The position numbers were made by a program, and so were the translations under genes. Positions 1-12,097 of a DNA stretch of 64,000 nt are shown here, piece by piece. This DNA is from Trichostrongylus colubriformis. Lineage: Eukaryota; Nematoda; Chromadorea; Rhabditida; Trichostrongylidae. How positions within the stretch are numbered: the first letter of the stretch is position 1; every line of letters begins with the position of its first letter. The notes under the pieces were generated by a model. The model saw nothing but the letters and a program-made list of their open reading frames with translations, had not been told where the DNA came from and made no database searches. Location: contig OZ022257.1 in assembly GCA_963978905.1 (NCBI GenBank), forward strand, positions 26,675,274-26,739,273. Reading direction: 5' to 3'.

Positions 1-910
1 GGTGGTGAACCGAAAGTGATAGCGGCTGATACGCGCTGATAAGGAGCCTCAAAAGGCGTTTCGCCTTTCGGGTTGATCCAAGAGCGCTGACACTCAAAGG
101 TGTTTTACGGGACTGGCCGGGAACATTAATGGAGGGTGACCCGCATTGATAACGGTTGATAAGATTCGATAAGGAGCGTAAAAAGGCTAGAGTCGTCATA
201 TCTGTTTCGCTTTTCGCATTAGTCCCGGAGCGTTCATACTCACAGGTGCTGTGCGGGGTAAGACGGGGACATTAATAGTGGGTGATCCAGCTTGATAAGG
301 TTGATGAGATTTGATAAGGAGCGTAAAAAGGCTAGAGTCGTCATATCTGTTTCGCTTTTCGCATTAGTCCCGGAGCGTTCATACTCACAGGTGCTGTGCG
401 GGGTAAGACGGGGACATTAATAGTGGGTGATCCAGCTTGATAAGGTTGATGAGATTTGATAAGGAGCGTAAAAAGGCTAGAGTCGTCATATCTGTTTCGC
501 TTTTCGCATTGGTGCCGGAGCGTTCATACTCACAGGTGTTGTGCGGGGTAAGTCGGGGTCATTAATAGTGGGTGATCCAGCTTGATAACGGTTGATGAGA
601 TTCGATAAGGAGCGTAAAAAGGCTAGAGTCGTCATATCTGTTTTGCTTTTCGCATTGGTGCCGGAGCGTTCATACTCACAGGTGTTGTGCGGGGTAAGTC
701 GGGGTCATTAATGGTGGGTGATCCAGCTTGATAACGGTTGATAAGATCTGATAAGCAGCATAAGAAGGCGAATGTCGTCAAATTTGTTTCGCCTTTCGCG
801 TTGATCCAAGAGCGCTGACACTCATGGGTGCTAAGCAGAGTGGGATAGGGACATTCATAAATGGGTGACCCAAACTGATAATGCTTGATAAGATTCGATT
901 AGGAGGGTGA
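1..910 (+). repeat. 145-bp minisatellite inside Helitron H1
   Basis: The phrase GATCCAGCTTGATAA recurs at 284, 429, 574 and 720, giving a period of 145-146 bp, with more divergent units on both sides. Each unit carries GATAAGGAGC, a TTTCGC/TTTTCGC segment, a GAGCGYTSACACTC-type segment and an ATTAATGGTGGGTGAYCC end. The inner units differ at only a few bases, which points to recent homogenisation. Confidence 0.85.
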
Positions 911-1763
911 GAAGGAAAATGTCACCAAGGCCGGTGCTTTTGCGGCTAACAGTGGAATGTTCACATCGCAGGTATTGTAGGGTACGGGGACCTCAATGGT
1001 ATTGTTGGGTACAGGGGCCTCAGTGGAACTGATAATGGCTTACAGAGGCTTATAAGAATCATAAGGATTGGATGGGATGAATCCTTTACATCGCTTGATA
1101 TTACTATACGACCGCTTTAGCAAAAGCGCGTGATGCTCACTGCCATTGGGTGAACATGTTTTGTTTATGTTCTGATATCACTGGCCGATGTATCGACCGC
1201 TGAGTTGTCTAGCAATCCAAACTGGTGCATTTATCTTGATACAGCGATCTTCATTGATTATCATAACACAACCTATAGTTGTGAAAGCAAAGCAAGCGAT
1301 TCACTCGGAATCATTTTCTGATGCGGTACTGACAGCAACACTGGGTATCGACCTCCAAACTATGCAAAATTCCAAATAGTGAAGCATGTTTACGAAAACG
1401 ATATACGTCGATAACCGGGATTCGGATCTACTATCAATGTGTAGGGATAGATGCTCAGCAAATGAACACATTGTTACCAATCGATGCAATCGAATGCAAA
1501 ACTATCGATGTCTAAAGTATTCAAACTCCCAATGACGACCTCGCACACACTACTACAATTAGTGTCGATGACGTGTAAAACGGGCTCGATGCAAAGCGAC
1601 TGAAGTTGATAACACCGAAATGCTTTTTTATCACGCCGTCTTCTCTGCTTTTATCCGAATAAATAACTCAGCTGAAAGCTGTGGAAAGGAAGTTTCCACT
1701 CAACTCCATACACAACTGTGGTCGTGCTGATCAAACACATTTTGCACAGCATCGCCATGAATC

Positions 1764-1792
1764 GCGCGCCGTAGTGTGCGCCCGCCAGCTGG
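1764..1792 (+). other. Helitron 3' terminal hairpin and CTGG end (H1)
   Basis: GCGCGCC-GTAG-TGTGCGC can fold into a short stem; about eight bases later CTGG is followed by T. The same hairpin plus CAACTGG-T arrangement recurs at 11434-11452, 15943-15965 (reverse), 9570-9590 (reverse), 19635-19657, 49975-49997 and 58130-58155 (reverse). Confidence 0.75.
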
Positions 1793-2215
1793 TGTTTGTA
1801 TAATGTGATCATCAAAATTAGGAATGCCATGGTCGCGTTCAAACGTTGATCGTAATGCCAACTTCAAGAACTGTGCAAGCAGTGCCTATACATTTGATCG
1901 TGCCATACATTCGAAGTCAGGAAGCGCAAGTATGTTGTAGCAAGGCATGCTCATGCGCTATCATATGATAGAACCGTCTTTTGATGGCTTCACATCATAA
2001 AAGGAAGCATTTTAGTTCGTGATGAAAACAGGCCGAATAGCTTGACAGTTTGAGTATCGTTGTCATTGTTGGAAGTAGCCTAAAAGAAACACGATTGTCG
2101 GTCTGACAGAAGGTAAATCCGCGAGAAGAGATGAACCGCTTCATGGTAAGCTGTCTTCAGTGCTCAACTCAGAAAAAAATGAAGGTGATGAATGCGACCA
2201 TCTTTGCGAATACTT
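1793..2215 (-). repeat. Detached piece of the large duplication, matches 48028-48445 in reverse
   Basis: Read on the minus strand, this stretch matches 48028-48445 nearly throughout, including the segments around the ATCATATGATAG palindrome and the AAATCCGCGAGA / TCTCGCGGATTT region. In copy 2 the sequence runs on without interruption into 48446. Here it stops at the Helitron end, and the continuation lies at 17554. Confidence 0.8.
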
Positions 2216-3214
2216 TGTACATTATAGGTGGTAACAATTTTGTCCACTTCAAAAAAGAACTTAATGAGGCATGCGGCAAAACTTTCTCGCGCAATGAAAT
2301 GGTCAGCGCTTTAAAACTCTCACAATATCCGTAGTATTAGGTCCACACAGCATGAGCTTTATTGGTGTTCGGACAGTTTTATCATGTAAAAAGATATAGT
2401 ACTGAATAATCAACAAGTGACGGAATATACAGTTGTCGTGAGGAGAGGGCGAGGTTGAACGAACCCCGTTCGTCAAAGCCCCGGTGTGAATTGGTTGTAT
2501 GGGCTTGGCTAGGTGGTCTCCAAGCAGGCACAACACTATAAGGGTGCCGTGCAGTGGCAACAAATGTGCAGCCTAGCAGTTATCCATGAGTGCTTTCAGC
2601 TCAGCTATTCAATAGTACATTTACCATATTTTATCAGCACTCACACGTACGACGGAGTTTCCGCTTGCTGCCAATGTTCGCCGCAGCTGGCGATGAGAAA
2701 GATGTAACTAGGACGCTGAGGTATAAGGCCAACGTTAACATGCTCACCACGTTACACGTGTGTGCTGATATGCTATGATAAATATGTATGCTATCCTTCT
2801 ATTATATCAACCAGTAACTTTGTGCGTCTGTTTGTCGGTATGTCGATATGTCGGTATGTTTGTATGTCTGTTCGTCCGCAAATGTATGATTGTAATAAGG
2901 GAATGATAAAGCAAAGCAACCGCTCTAGGTAGGGAGAAACCGATGGTTGTTGGAGTATCATTGTAAGGCTATGTTATCATTGTGATAGCACCTCCTACTT
3001 ATATAAACACTTATTTCGTACTCTGGCCGTCATTCTGCGGTGCGCTGAAGTCGCAAGGGGTGTCGGCACACTGGGATGGCATGCAGTATGTTAAGTAATG
3101 GGATGAGCACTGCCGTTTGGACCAAACCGATCACAGAGTGGGTAACTGTGTAAATGAAAACAATTGTGATCTTTTTCATAAGTCATGACAGGCTCAGAGA
3201 GCTATCATAAGGTA
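2216..3214. other. Anonymous DNA, no feature recognised
   Basis: Short frames only (under 90 codons), none with a recognisable motif. There is a small TCGGTATGT/TCGATATGT tandem near 2835-2870. Confidence 0.5.
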
Positions 3215-3682
3215 CTCAGGCAGCGTTCATAAATTTGGAATTTGCGGAATTGCAGAATCAAGGAATATGCGGAAAAGCACCAGATACTTATCGATTTCCA
3301 TGTACGAAGAGAAGAGAGGATTAGAGAAAGGAAAGGAAAGTGCGGAATTGTGGAATTGGTGGAAATGCTGATTTGTAGAGAGGGATAAGATACGTATCGA
3401 TTGGAAGAATTGCGGAATTTGGGGAATTGTGGAAATGGAGAATTGTGGAATTTGGGGAAAAGCATTGGATACGTATTGATTCATGCCACAAAGAGAAGAG
3501 AGGATTAGAGAAAATAAGAAACGGTAAGTGTCCCATTTCCGCAAATTCCGATTCCGCGATTTCCACGATTTTGCTTCCTCAAATTCCACAGTTTTCCCGA
3601 TCGATACCTATCTGATGCTTTTCCGCAAATTCCGCAATTCTGCAATTCCGCAAATTCCAGAACTATGAACGGTGCTTCTGAG
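3215..3682. mobile_element. Foldback MITE built from AATTCCGC-type repeats
   Basis: The two ends are inverted copies of each other over roughly 95 bp: the left end CTCAG...GCGTTCATA..GGAATTTGCGG reappears in reverse at 3590-3682. The interior holds imperfect direct repeats of GGAATTGCGGAATT-like words and two copies of a GAAGAGAGGATTAGAGAAA segment at 3308 and 3493. There is no transposase. The overlapping frames on both strands come from the repeats and are not genes. Confidence 0.65.
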
Positions 3683-3689
3683 GGCCGGA

Positions 3690-4615
3690 GCGGATGGTGG
3701 GCCTCAAAAGGAGGTACATTCTCTGATTTCTGTGACTAATGGGTGCACCAGTGGATGTGCGGATAAGTGTGAATCCAACAATGTTATACTATAATCCTTG
3801 CTTAATCACATTACTGCCACCTCCTGTCAGCATTATGGTATGGATACCACTCGGATCGCCAAGCTGCCGTCGACCGCTTCTCCCCCTCAGGAGGGCCCGG
3901 CTTCGCCAGCTTTTTCAGATTTCATTCTTCTATGTTACTCACTCTTTACATACAGGGCGTCAGTAGTTATTATTCAGTAGTAAGCGTCATAGTTTCAGGG
4001 CTCCTCTCATTGAGGTTGCGGTACTGGCTCTGCCAAAACTACATGGGTTTGCTTCCGCGTCGATCGACACATGAGGCTCAAAGTCAGATCTGATCAAATT
4101 CCTTTACGGAGTCATGCCGGCTATGGATCATGTGCGCTTCAGGAAAGCAGGCCTGAGTGCCACTTTGTGCATATCCCGATTCTTTTACCTTGCACAGTCT
4201 TCCGTTTCCTACTTCGGTTTAACGCAGAATGCTCCTATCACTGCGGCCTTTGAAGAGCAGCGAGGAGTTGCCTATTGAGGTGCCAGGACAGTGAGACGAT
4301 GTATCGTTGAGTTCATTTTCCATAAAATGATGCCCACAATAATGCCAAGATGTTACTAGGTGTACTTTTGCTTAAAAGTATGACCAGAATGCGTTCTCTT
4401 TCGAAACATCGGTTGGATGAAGGGATGACTTTGCGGAAGGTATGCGCTCTCCCATCCAGCTCAGTGTGCGCTGAATAGCTGCCACATATCACTTCAAAAC
4501 CTTTATCAACGAGCGCTCATTGTAAGTATCCATATCAGTGATAACCGTGACCTATGTAAAGAGTGTGTAAAACGCATTCGTAAAAAACCACCTACTATCC
4601 TACTTTAATCGGCTA
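3690..4615. other. Anonymous DNA with one short repeat relative
   Basis: Nothing gene-like is seen. Positions about 3848-3920 are loosely related to 11465-11530 and 15870-15935 (GATC..CCAGCTGCC ... GGGCCCGGCTTCGCC), so a degraded copy of that dispersed sequence is present. Confidence 0.45.
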
Positions 4616-5690
<1,075 letters not shown>

Positions 5691-6030
5691 CGCTAAAACC
5701 TTAAAGGGTGGGTGGGGGCCGTGGCTGGACAAGCTGGCCGGGGAACGTGCTGCTGGTGCGCGTCCCAAGCCGGCGCGTCCCCGAGGAGCCGAAATTTTGC
5801 CTCTGGGAGCAGCAGCCCACGCGTGTCCCAGAGGAGCTTCTCCCCGGGCCGGGGGAATGCGTCCCGGTGTAGCCTTTGGGCGGCGAACGCGGCGAGGCTA
5901 CCACGCGCGTTCGGCCCCGCGGATGCGGGCCGAACGCGTCCCTGTGCGCGCGCGTGTGCTTGCCACACGCCCCGCCCGCGACAACTCGTCCATTTCGGAC
6001 GAGTTGTCCAGAAGAGAATGTGTGTGTGTG
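5691..6030. repeat. GC-rich hairpin element, copy 1
   Basis: This block begins CAACGCTAAAACCTTAAAGG and is much richer in G+C than its surroundings. It contains two perfect hairpins: CGCGTTCGGCCC / GGGCCGAACGCG at 5906-5938 and GACAACTCGTCC / GGACGAGTTGTC at 5980-6008 with a 5-base loop. It recurs almost unchanged at 7128-7433, and in degraded form at 7565-7960. Confidence 0.8.
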
Positions 6031-6240
6031 TGTGTGTGTGAAAGCAAAAAAAATAATCAAAAAATCAAAAAAATCCATCAAAATTCGTGAAAAATTTTAA
6101 TAATTCGTGAAAAATTTCAAAAAATTTAAAAATTATCTCCGCCCCAGACAACTCGTCCAATTCGAGACAACTCGTCCACAAAAGTGTGTGTATGTGTGTA
6201 TGTGTGTGTGAAAGTGAAAAAATGATTTAAAATCCGTAAA

Positions 6241-6275
<35 letters not shown>

Positions 6276-6403
6276 TTAAAAAAATCAAAAAAATTAAGAG
6301 AATGTGTGTGTGTGTGTGTGTGTGTGAAAGTGAAAAAGTGAAAAAAATGAATCAAAATCCGTAAAAAATTGAATTTTTGAATTGAAACCCTACATTTTTG
6401 AAT

Positions 6404-6457
<54 letters not shown>

Positions 6458-6740
6458 GAGAAAAAGTGAATCAAAAAAATCAAAAAATCCGAATTTTTGC
6501 GATATGTGTGTGCGTGTGTGTGTGTGAAAGTGAAAAAAAGAATCAAAAAAATCAAAAAATCCGCAAAAAGTGAATAAAAATGGGATTTTCGTGTGTGTTT
6601 GTGTTTGTGATATGCCCCGCCCGCGACAACTCGTCCAATTCGAGACAACTCGTCCACAAATGTGTGTGTATGTGTGTGCGAAAGTGAAAAAAAGCATCAA
6701 AAACCGGAAACTTTGCTGATTTTCGGTGGAAACAGTTATG
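6031..6740. repeat. Mixed (GT)n, A-rich and ACAACTCGTCC repeats
   Basis: Six or more short (GT)n runs alternate with AAAAATCAAAAAAAT-type tracts. The phrase GACAACTCGTCC occurs as close direct pairs near 6148-6178 and 6624-6655. The His/Thr-rich minus-strand frames here are products of the repeats. Confidence 0.75.
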
Positions 6741-6746
6741 CGTTTT

Positions 6747-6869
6747 GGTTTAGTTACCCAAGTTTGAGGTACCCGGCTGTCACGGAATTGCCTCCGGAAA
6801 CGCGGCCGTCACGCCGCGGTGACGCGGCGTGACGGGCAAGTTAGGGGCCACATCGATAGAGGGTACCTA
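6747..6869 (+). ncRNA. SL1-like spliced-leader sequence with donor site; probable SL RNA pseudogene or divergent SL RNA
   Basis: Positions 6747-6768 match the 22-nt nematode SL1 leader except for A to G at leader position 7. It is followed directly by GT (6769), as in a real SL RNA gene. Downstream lies a strong hairpin, CCGTCACGCCGC / GCGGCGTGACGG (6806-6817 and 6824-6835). AGGTACCC at 6767 can pair with GGGTACCT at 6862, closing a fold of about 100 nt, close to the usual SL RNA size. I do not see the Sm-binding site (AATTTTTGG type) that a working SL RNA needs, nor a linked 5S gene. A pseudogene is therefore the safer call. The leader match itself is not in doubt. Confidence 0.6.
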
Positions 6870-7127
6870 AGGCTATGTCACAGTACCGAATGTAGGGAGG
6901 GAGGAGTGCGTGGGAGGGTAGTTATGCTATAGGGGCGCGAAACTTTGGAGGCTTATAACTCGCGAATGCGTGGGCGGAGGGCAGTGGGAGTGGCCACTTC
7001 TGTGTAACTCTCGACGGACTTCCTAGTGCCCCCACTGCCCCCTTTGCCCCCTGCACACAGAGGGCAAAGATAACACACACACACACAAACCCCACACCTT
7101 CCAGCCGGCTGGCATACGTTTCAACAA

Positions 7128-7541
<414 letters not shown>

Positions 7542-7564
7542 AAGTGAAAAAAGAATGAAAAAAA

Positions 7565-7965
7565 TGCTGGCGCGCATAGCGGATGCCGGCGCGTCCCCGA
7601 GGAGCCCCGAATTTTGCCCTTGGGACCAGCAGCCCATTGTGTCCCAGGGGAGCTTCTCCCTCGGGGGAATGCGTCCCGATGGAGCCTTTGGGCGGTAAAC
7701 GCGGTGAGGCTTCCTATACTGCCGCGCATAGCGCCGGCTGGCACGCATGCCGGCATGTCCCCGAGGAGCCCGAAATTCTTCCTTGGGACCGCGTGTCCCA
7801 AGGGAGCCGTTCGGCCCGCGGATGCGGGCCGAACGCGTCCCCTCGCACGAACGCGGTGAGGGTTCAGAAGAGAGAGTGTGTGTGTGCGTGAATTTTTGCT
7901 ATATGCCCCGCCCCAGATAACTCGTCCAATTCGCGACAACTCGTCCAGAAGAGAATGTGTGTGTG
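7565..7965. repeat. Degraded GC-rich element copies 3 and 4
   Basis: GATGCCGGCGCGTCCCCGAG at about 7581 and GCCGGCATGTCCCCGAGGAG at about 7751 each start a shortened version of the element. The GTTCGGCCCGCGG...GGGCCGAACGCG hairpin survives near 7806-7838 and the ACTCGTCC pair near 7919-7950. Confidence 0.65.
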
Positions 7966-8049
7966 TGTCTGTTTGACCAGAAATTCATATCTCGCGTCGC
8001 AGCAAAGGTGGGATCCTAATTTCAGATATGATATGTGGGGTGGTGTGGG

Positions 8050-8930
8050 GACCCCAGCGGCGGTGGACCGAAAGTGATAGCAGCTGATAGGGGCTGATGA
8101 GGAGCCTCGGAAGACTAATGTCGCCAAACCCGTGTCCCCATTAGGGTAGATCCCAGAGCGCCGACACTCATAGGTGCTTTGTGCTTTGAGTGGTGGAACG
8201 GGCACATCAATGGTGTGTGATCCAAACTGATAACGCTTGATAAGATTCGATAACGATCGTCAAAAGGCTATTGTGCCCAGACCCGTTTCCCTATTCGGGC
8301 TGATCCTAGAGCGCCGACACTCATAGGTGCTCTGAGGGGTGGGACGGGCACATTAATTATGGGTGATCCAAACTGATAATGGTCGATAAGATTCGATAAG
8401 AAGCGTCAAAAGACAAATGTCGCCAAACCCGTTTCGCTATTCGGGTCGGTCCTAGAGCGCCGACACTCATAGGTGTTTTGAGGGTTGGGACGGGCACATC
8501 AATAATGGGTGATCCAAACTGATAACGGTCGATAAGATTTGATAAGAAGAGTCAAAAGACAAATGTCGCCAAACCCGTTTCGCTATTCGGGTCGGTCCTA
8601 GAGCGCCGACACTCATAGGTGTTATGAGGGTTGGGACGGGCACATCAATAATGGGTGATCCAAACTGATAACGGTCGATAAGATTTGATAAGAAGAGTCA
8701 AAAGACAAATGTCGCCAAACCCGTTTCGCTATTCGGGTCGGTCCTAGAGCGCCGACACTCATAGGTGTTATGAGGGTGGGAACGGGCATATGAATGGTGA
8801 GTGATCCATATTGATAACGGTTGATAAGATTCGATGAGGAGCGTCAAAAGGCTAATGTCGTCAATCCGCTTCGTTCTTCTGGCTAACAGTGGAATGTTCG
8901 CACTCACCGAAACCTTAATGGACTTTTCGA
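8050..8930 (+). repeat. 146-bp minisatellite inside Helitron H2
   Basis: GATCCAAACTGATAA recurs at 8219, 8365, 8511 and 8657, and GATCCATATTGATAA at 8802, giving a 145-146 bp period. The second to fourth units are nearly identical to one another and differ from the H1 units, so each Helitron copy has homogenised its own array. Confidence 0.85.
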
Positions 8931-9569
8931 AACTGATATTGGTTTACAGAGGCTCATAAGAGCCATTAGGAAATGGGAAGGGGATAAAATTCGATACACC
9001 GCTTACTATTGCTATACGACTGCTATAGCAAATGCGTCTGATGCTCAGCACCATCGGTTGAATATAATTTGTTTATGTTCTGATGTCTGCCGCCGATGCA
9101 TCGACCGCCAAATCGCCTAGCGTTCCAAATAATGGTGCACGTCTTTTGATACTGCGATCTACATGTATGATCAATTACGATCTAGATTTGTGATAGCAAA
9201 GCAAGCTATTCAATCTCTCATGCGGTGATAGCGACAATACTGGGTGTCGAGCGCTATGTAAAATTCCAAATAGTGATGCATGTTTACAAAAACGATAAGC
9301 ATCGATAACTGGCATATGGATTGCCACCAATATGTAGGGAATAGATGCCCAGCAAATGGATGAATTGCTACCATTTGACGCAGTAGAATCCAAAACTGTC
9401 GATCTCTCAACTATCCAAACTCCAAATAGTCCGCCTCATCCGAAGGGTTGAAGATTAGTGGATAAACATATGTCCCTCCTGATCCATTTCTTTAGTCGTT
9501 AGATTATTTGGACCTCCGAGAAGTGGTGGGCTCTTTAGAGGTGCCATATGAGGTGGCAAATAACTATTA

Positions 9570-9811
9570 CCAGTTGTGCTGGCGCACACTACTGCGCGCA
9601 TCAAACAGGCGAGCACGCACAATGAGCTTGATCGGTATCGATTGTTGGGTATAATCATTCGAACGGTTCGCTAAGAGACCTCCGCAGAAAAAAGGGAAGG
9701 GAAACAAAATTCCGCAAATTTCATCTTTCTCCATATCGATCAATATCGATCATGCCCATTTTGCGTGCTCCCCTGTTTGATGCGCGCAGTAGTGTGCGCC
9801 AGCCCAACAGG
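9570..9811. repeat. Two Helitron 3' ends facing each other
   Basis: CCAGTTGTGCTGGCGCACAC at 9570 and its near-reverse complement ending CAACAGG-T at 9811 form arms of about 50 bp that share the GCGCACACTACTGCGCGC hairpin and the adjoining CAAACAGGCGAGCACGCA. About 140 bp lies between them. Two 3' ends back to back may come from rolling-circle end bypass or from nested insertion. Confidence 0.6.
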
Positions 9812-11452
9812 TATACTATAATTCGCTTAGTAAGTCTGTGCGTGTGTGTGTGTCCGTCCGTCTGTTTTTCAAAGTACATTCTCGCGTCGCAGCAAGGCTG
9901 GGACGCTGAACTTTACAAGTGATATAGGGGGTGCCAAGGGAACCCCAGCGGTGGTGGAACGAAAGTGATAGCAGCTGATAAGGGCTGATAAGGAGCCTCA
10001 GAAGGCAAACGTCGCCAAATCCGTTTCGCCTTTCGCGTTAATCCAGGAGCGATAACACTCATAGGTGTTGTGCGGGATGGGACAGGGACATTAATGGTGA
10101 GTGACCCGCATTGATGAGGTTTGATAAGATTCGATAAGGAGCATAAAAAGGCTAGAGTCGTAAATCCATTTCGCTTTTTGCATTGGTCCCGGAGCATTCA
10201 TAGTCACAGGTGTTCTGCAGGGTAGGGCGCAGACATTAATGGTGGGTGATCCAGCTTGGTAATGGTTGATAAGATTTGATAATGAGCGTAAAAAGCTAGA
10301 GTCGTCGAATCCGTTTCGCTTTTCGCGTTGGTCCCGTAGCGTTCATAGTCACAGTTGTTCTGTAGGGTAGGACGGGGACATTAATGGTGGGTGACCCGCA
10401 TTGGTAACGGTTGAAAGATTCGATAACGAGCATGACAAGGGGAATGTCGTCAGATTCGTTTCGCCTTTCGCGCTGATCTAAGAGCGCTGACACTCATGGG
10501 TGCTTAGCAGAGTAGGACGGGGGCATTAATAGTGGGTGATCAAACTGATAATGGTTGATAAGATTCGATAAGGAGCATAAGAACACCAGGGCCGGTTCGC
10601 TTTCACGGTTGACAGTGGAATGTTCACATTTGCAGGTATTGTAGGGTAAGGGGACCTCAGTGGCACTGTTGAGTAGAGGGGCCTCAATGATAACGGCTCA
10701 CGGTGGCTGATAAACCGTTAGGAATCGGATGGGATAAAATCCATTACATCGCTAGATACTACTATACGACCGCTTTAGCAAGAGCGTCTGATGCTCAGTG
10801 TCATTAGGCGAACATATTTGTTTATGTTCTGATATCTACCGCTGAATTGCCTAGCGTACGAAAAAGTGATGCTTTTCTTTTGATACTACGATCTACATTG
10901 ATAATCATGACACACCTATATTTGTGACAGCAAAGCAAGCGCTTCATTGGAATCATTTTCTAATGCGGTACTGGCAGCAACACAGGGTATCGACCGCTAC
11001 ACTATGTAAAATTCCAAGTAGTGAAGTATGTTCACGAAAACGATAAACGTCGATAATCGGGATATGGCTCTACCATCAGTGTGTAGGAATTAGACGCTCA
11101 ACAAGTGAAGAAATTGTTACCAATCGATGCAATCGATTACAAAACTATCGATGTCTAAATGTCCAAAATCCCAATGATGACCTCAACCAGTTGGCTCGCG
11201 AACACCACTGAGCGCGATTCATGTCGATGACGTGCGAAATGGGTTCAATGAAAAGCGACTGAAGTATAGTAACACCAAAATGCTTTTCTATCACGCCATC
11301 TTCTCTGTTTTTTTTTTTCAATTCAATAGCTCCGCTGAAAGCAGAGGAAAAAATCCCTTTCAATACCATACACAACTGTGGTCGCGCCGATCAAACCCAT
11401 TTTTTACAACATCGCCATGAATCGCGCGCAGTAGTGTGCGCGAGCCAACTGG
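9812..11452 (+). mobile_element. Helitron H3 with minisatellite
   Basis: It begins near TATACTATAATTCGCTTAG, has a short run of CT/GT, the array (about 9940-10700), the body, and a GCGCGCAGTAGTGTGCGC hairpin followed by CAACTGG and T at 11453. It is closely related to H4 (15943-17553) in reverse orientation. It abuts the end of H2, so its own TC start is not visible. No transposase is encoded. Confidence 0.7.
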
Positions 11453-12002
11453 TGAAATATTAAGGGAGCTCGGCGAAGCCGGGCCCTTAGAAAGAGGAGC
11501 GCCCGTAGGCAGCTGGGGGATCCGGCTAATAATAAATATATCACTAAGATGCTGAGTTATGGTGAAATAGGTCTCGGTAGTGTAATAGACTAACCCGCAT
11601 GCTCGAGAAGCATTGAGTGCTGCTACGAGGGCTGTCCGAGCCCGAAGCCTCCAGCCATACTCAACACTCCTAGAGCAGCTTTTGCATGGCGTGCTGGGCA
11701 AAATTAGCACTTATCAAAAATCAAAATCAATTGCCTCTCCTCCGTATGAGTGGCTGTGAGTGGTGAATTACTGAGAGCCGCTCCCTCTAGATGAAAATGC
11801 ACGTCAAGCAATTGAAGTTAGCCACTAAAGTATATGTGGTTGCGTATTAACGCTTTTCATTTGCGGAGGCAGAAAAGATTTTATCGCTGCACGCTTCTAC
11901 TCAGTCAAATGCTTCGGAAAGGGCCCAAAATCTTAAAACAGATGGATTATCTTGTCCACGCATGCCACCGGTTGCTCTGGCAACATGGCCAAGGGACAAT
12001 AG
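9812..12002 (+). repeat. Left arm of a 2.2-kb inverted duplication
   Basis: H3 plus the following 550 bp (11453-12002) matches 15387-17543 in reverse. Homology on the inner side stops at CAATAG (12002 and 15387). The 550-bp flank carries a 116-codon minus-strand frame (11360-11710) that is conserved as a 113-codon frame in the right arm. That is expected for a recent duplicate and does not show that the frame is coding. Confidence 0.8.
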
Positions 12003-12097
12003 TGATTAACATAACACGCCTGACGTGACATTTTCATCTAGAGAGAACAGGAGTCAGCAAGCCACCACTTACTGCCACTCAATACCGAGGAGAGGTA
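11733..12097. mobile_element. Foldback MITE in the duplicated arm
   Basis: TTGCCTCTCCTCCGTATGAG with its continuation at 11733-11810 is mirrored at 12015-12097 (GACATTTTCATCTAGAGAG ... CCACTCAATACCGAGGAGAGG). The terminal inverted repeats are about 80 bp and diverged. In the right arm only the half at 15580-15663 is kept. Confidence 0.5.

Larger units (their letters stand above)
1..1792 (+). mobile_element. Helitron H1, 5' end cut off by the window
   Basis: This is a non-autonomous Helitron. A tandem minisatellite fills the first 0.9 kb. It is followed by about 0.8 kb of single-copy body shared with the elements at 7966-9811, 9812-11452 and 15943-17553. The element ends in CTGG followed by T, which is the CTRR-T terminus typical of Helitrons. 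A GCGC...GTAG...GCGC hairpin lies about ten bases upstream. The 3' flank from 1793 matches an uninterrupted sequence at 48445 and leftward (other strand), which fixes the end at 1792. No Rep/helicase frame is present. The family call is firm for the 3' end; the 5' end is outside the window. Confidence 0.75.
7966..9811 (+). mobile_element. Helitron H2 with minisatellite
   Basis: The order is the same as in H1: an internal CTCGCGTCGCAGCAAAGG segment, the 145-bp array, then the body with TACTATACGACTGCTATAGC and GTTTATGTTCTGAT landmarks. Its tail after about 9430 resembles 19160-19330, a different subfamily, so H2 may be a mosaic. The terminal region is a pair of inverted Helitron 3' ends (9570-9811). 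The exact 5' terminus is unclear because a (GT)n run abuts it. Confidence 0.6.

Noticed and set aside
8085..8120. CTGATGAGGAGCCTCGGAA as a possible hammerhead ribozyme core
   Set aside because: The stem II and GAAA elements do not line up, and other units of the same repeat have CTGATAAGG, which breaks the core.
8219..8920. Regular direct repeats that could be mistaken for a CRISPR array
   Set aside because: Units are 145-146 bp and entirely repeated with no unique spacers, and the setting is a eukaryotic Helitron.
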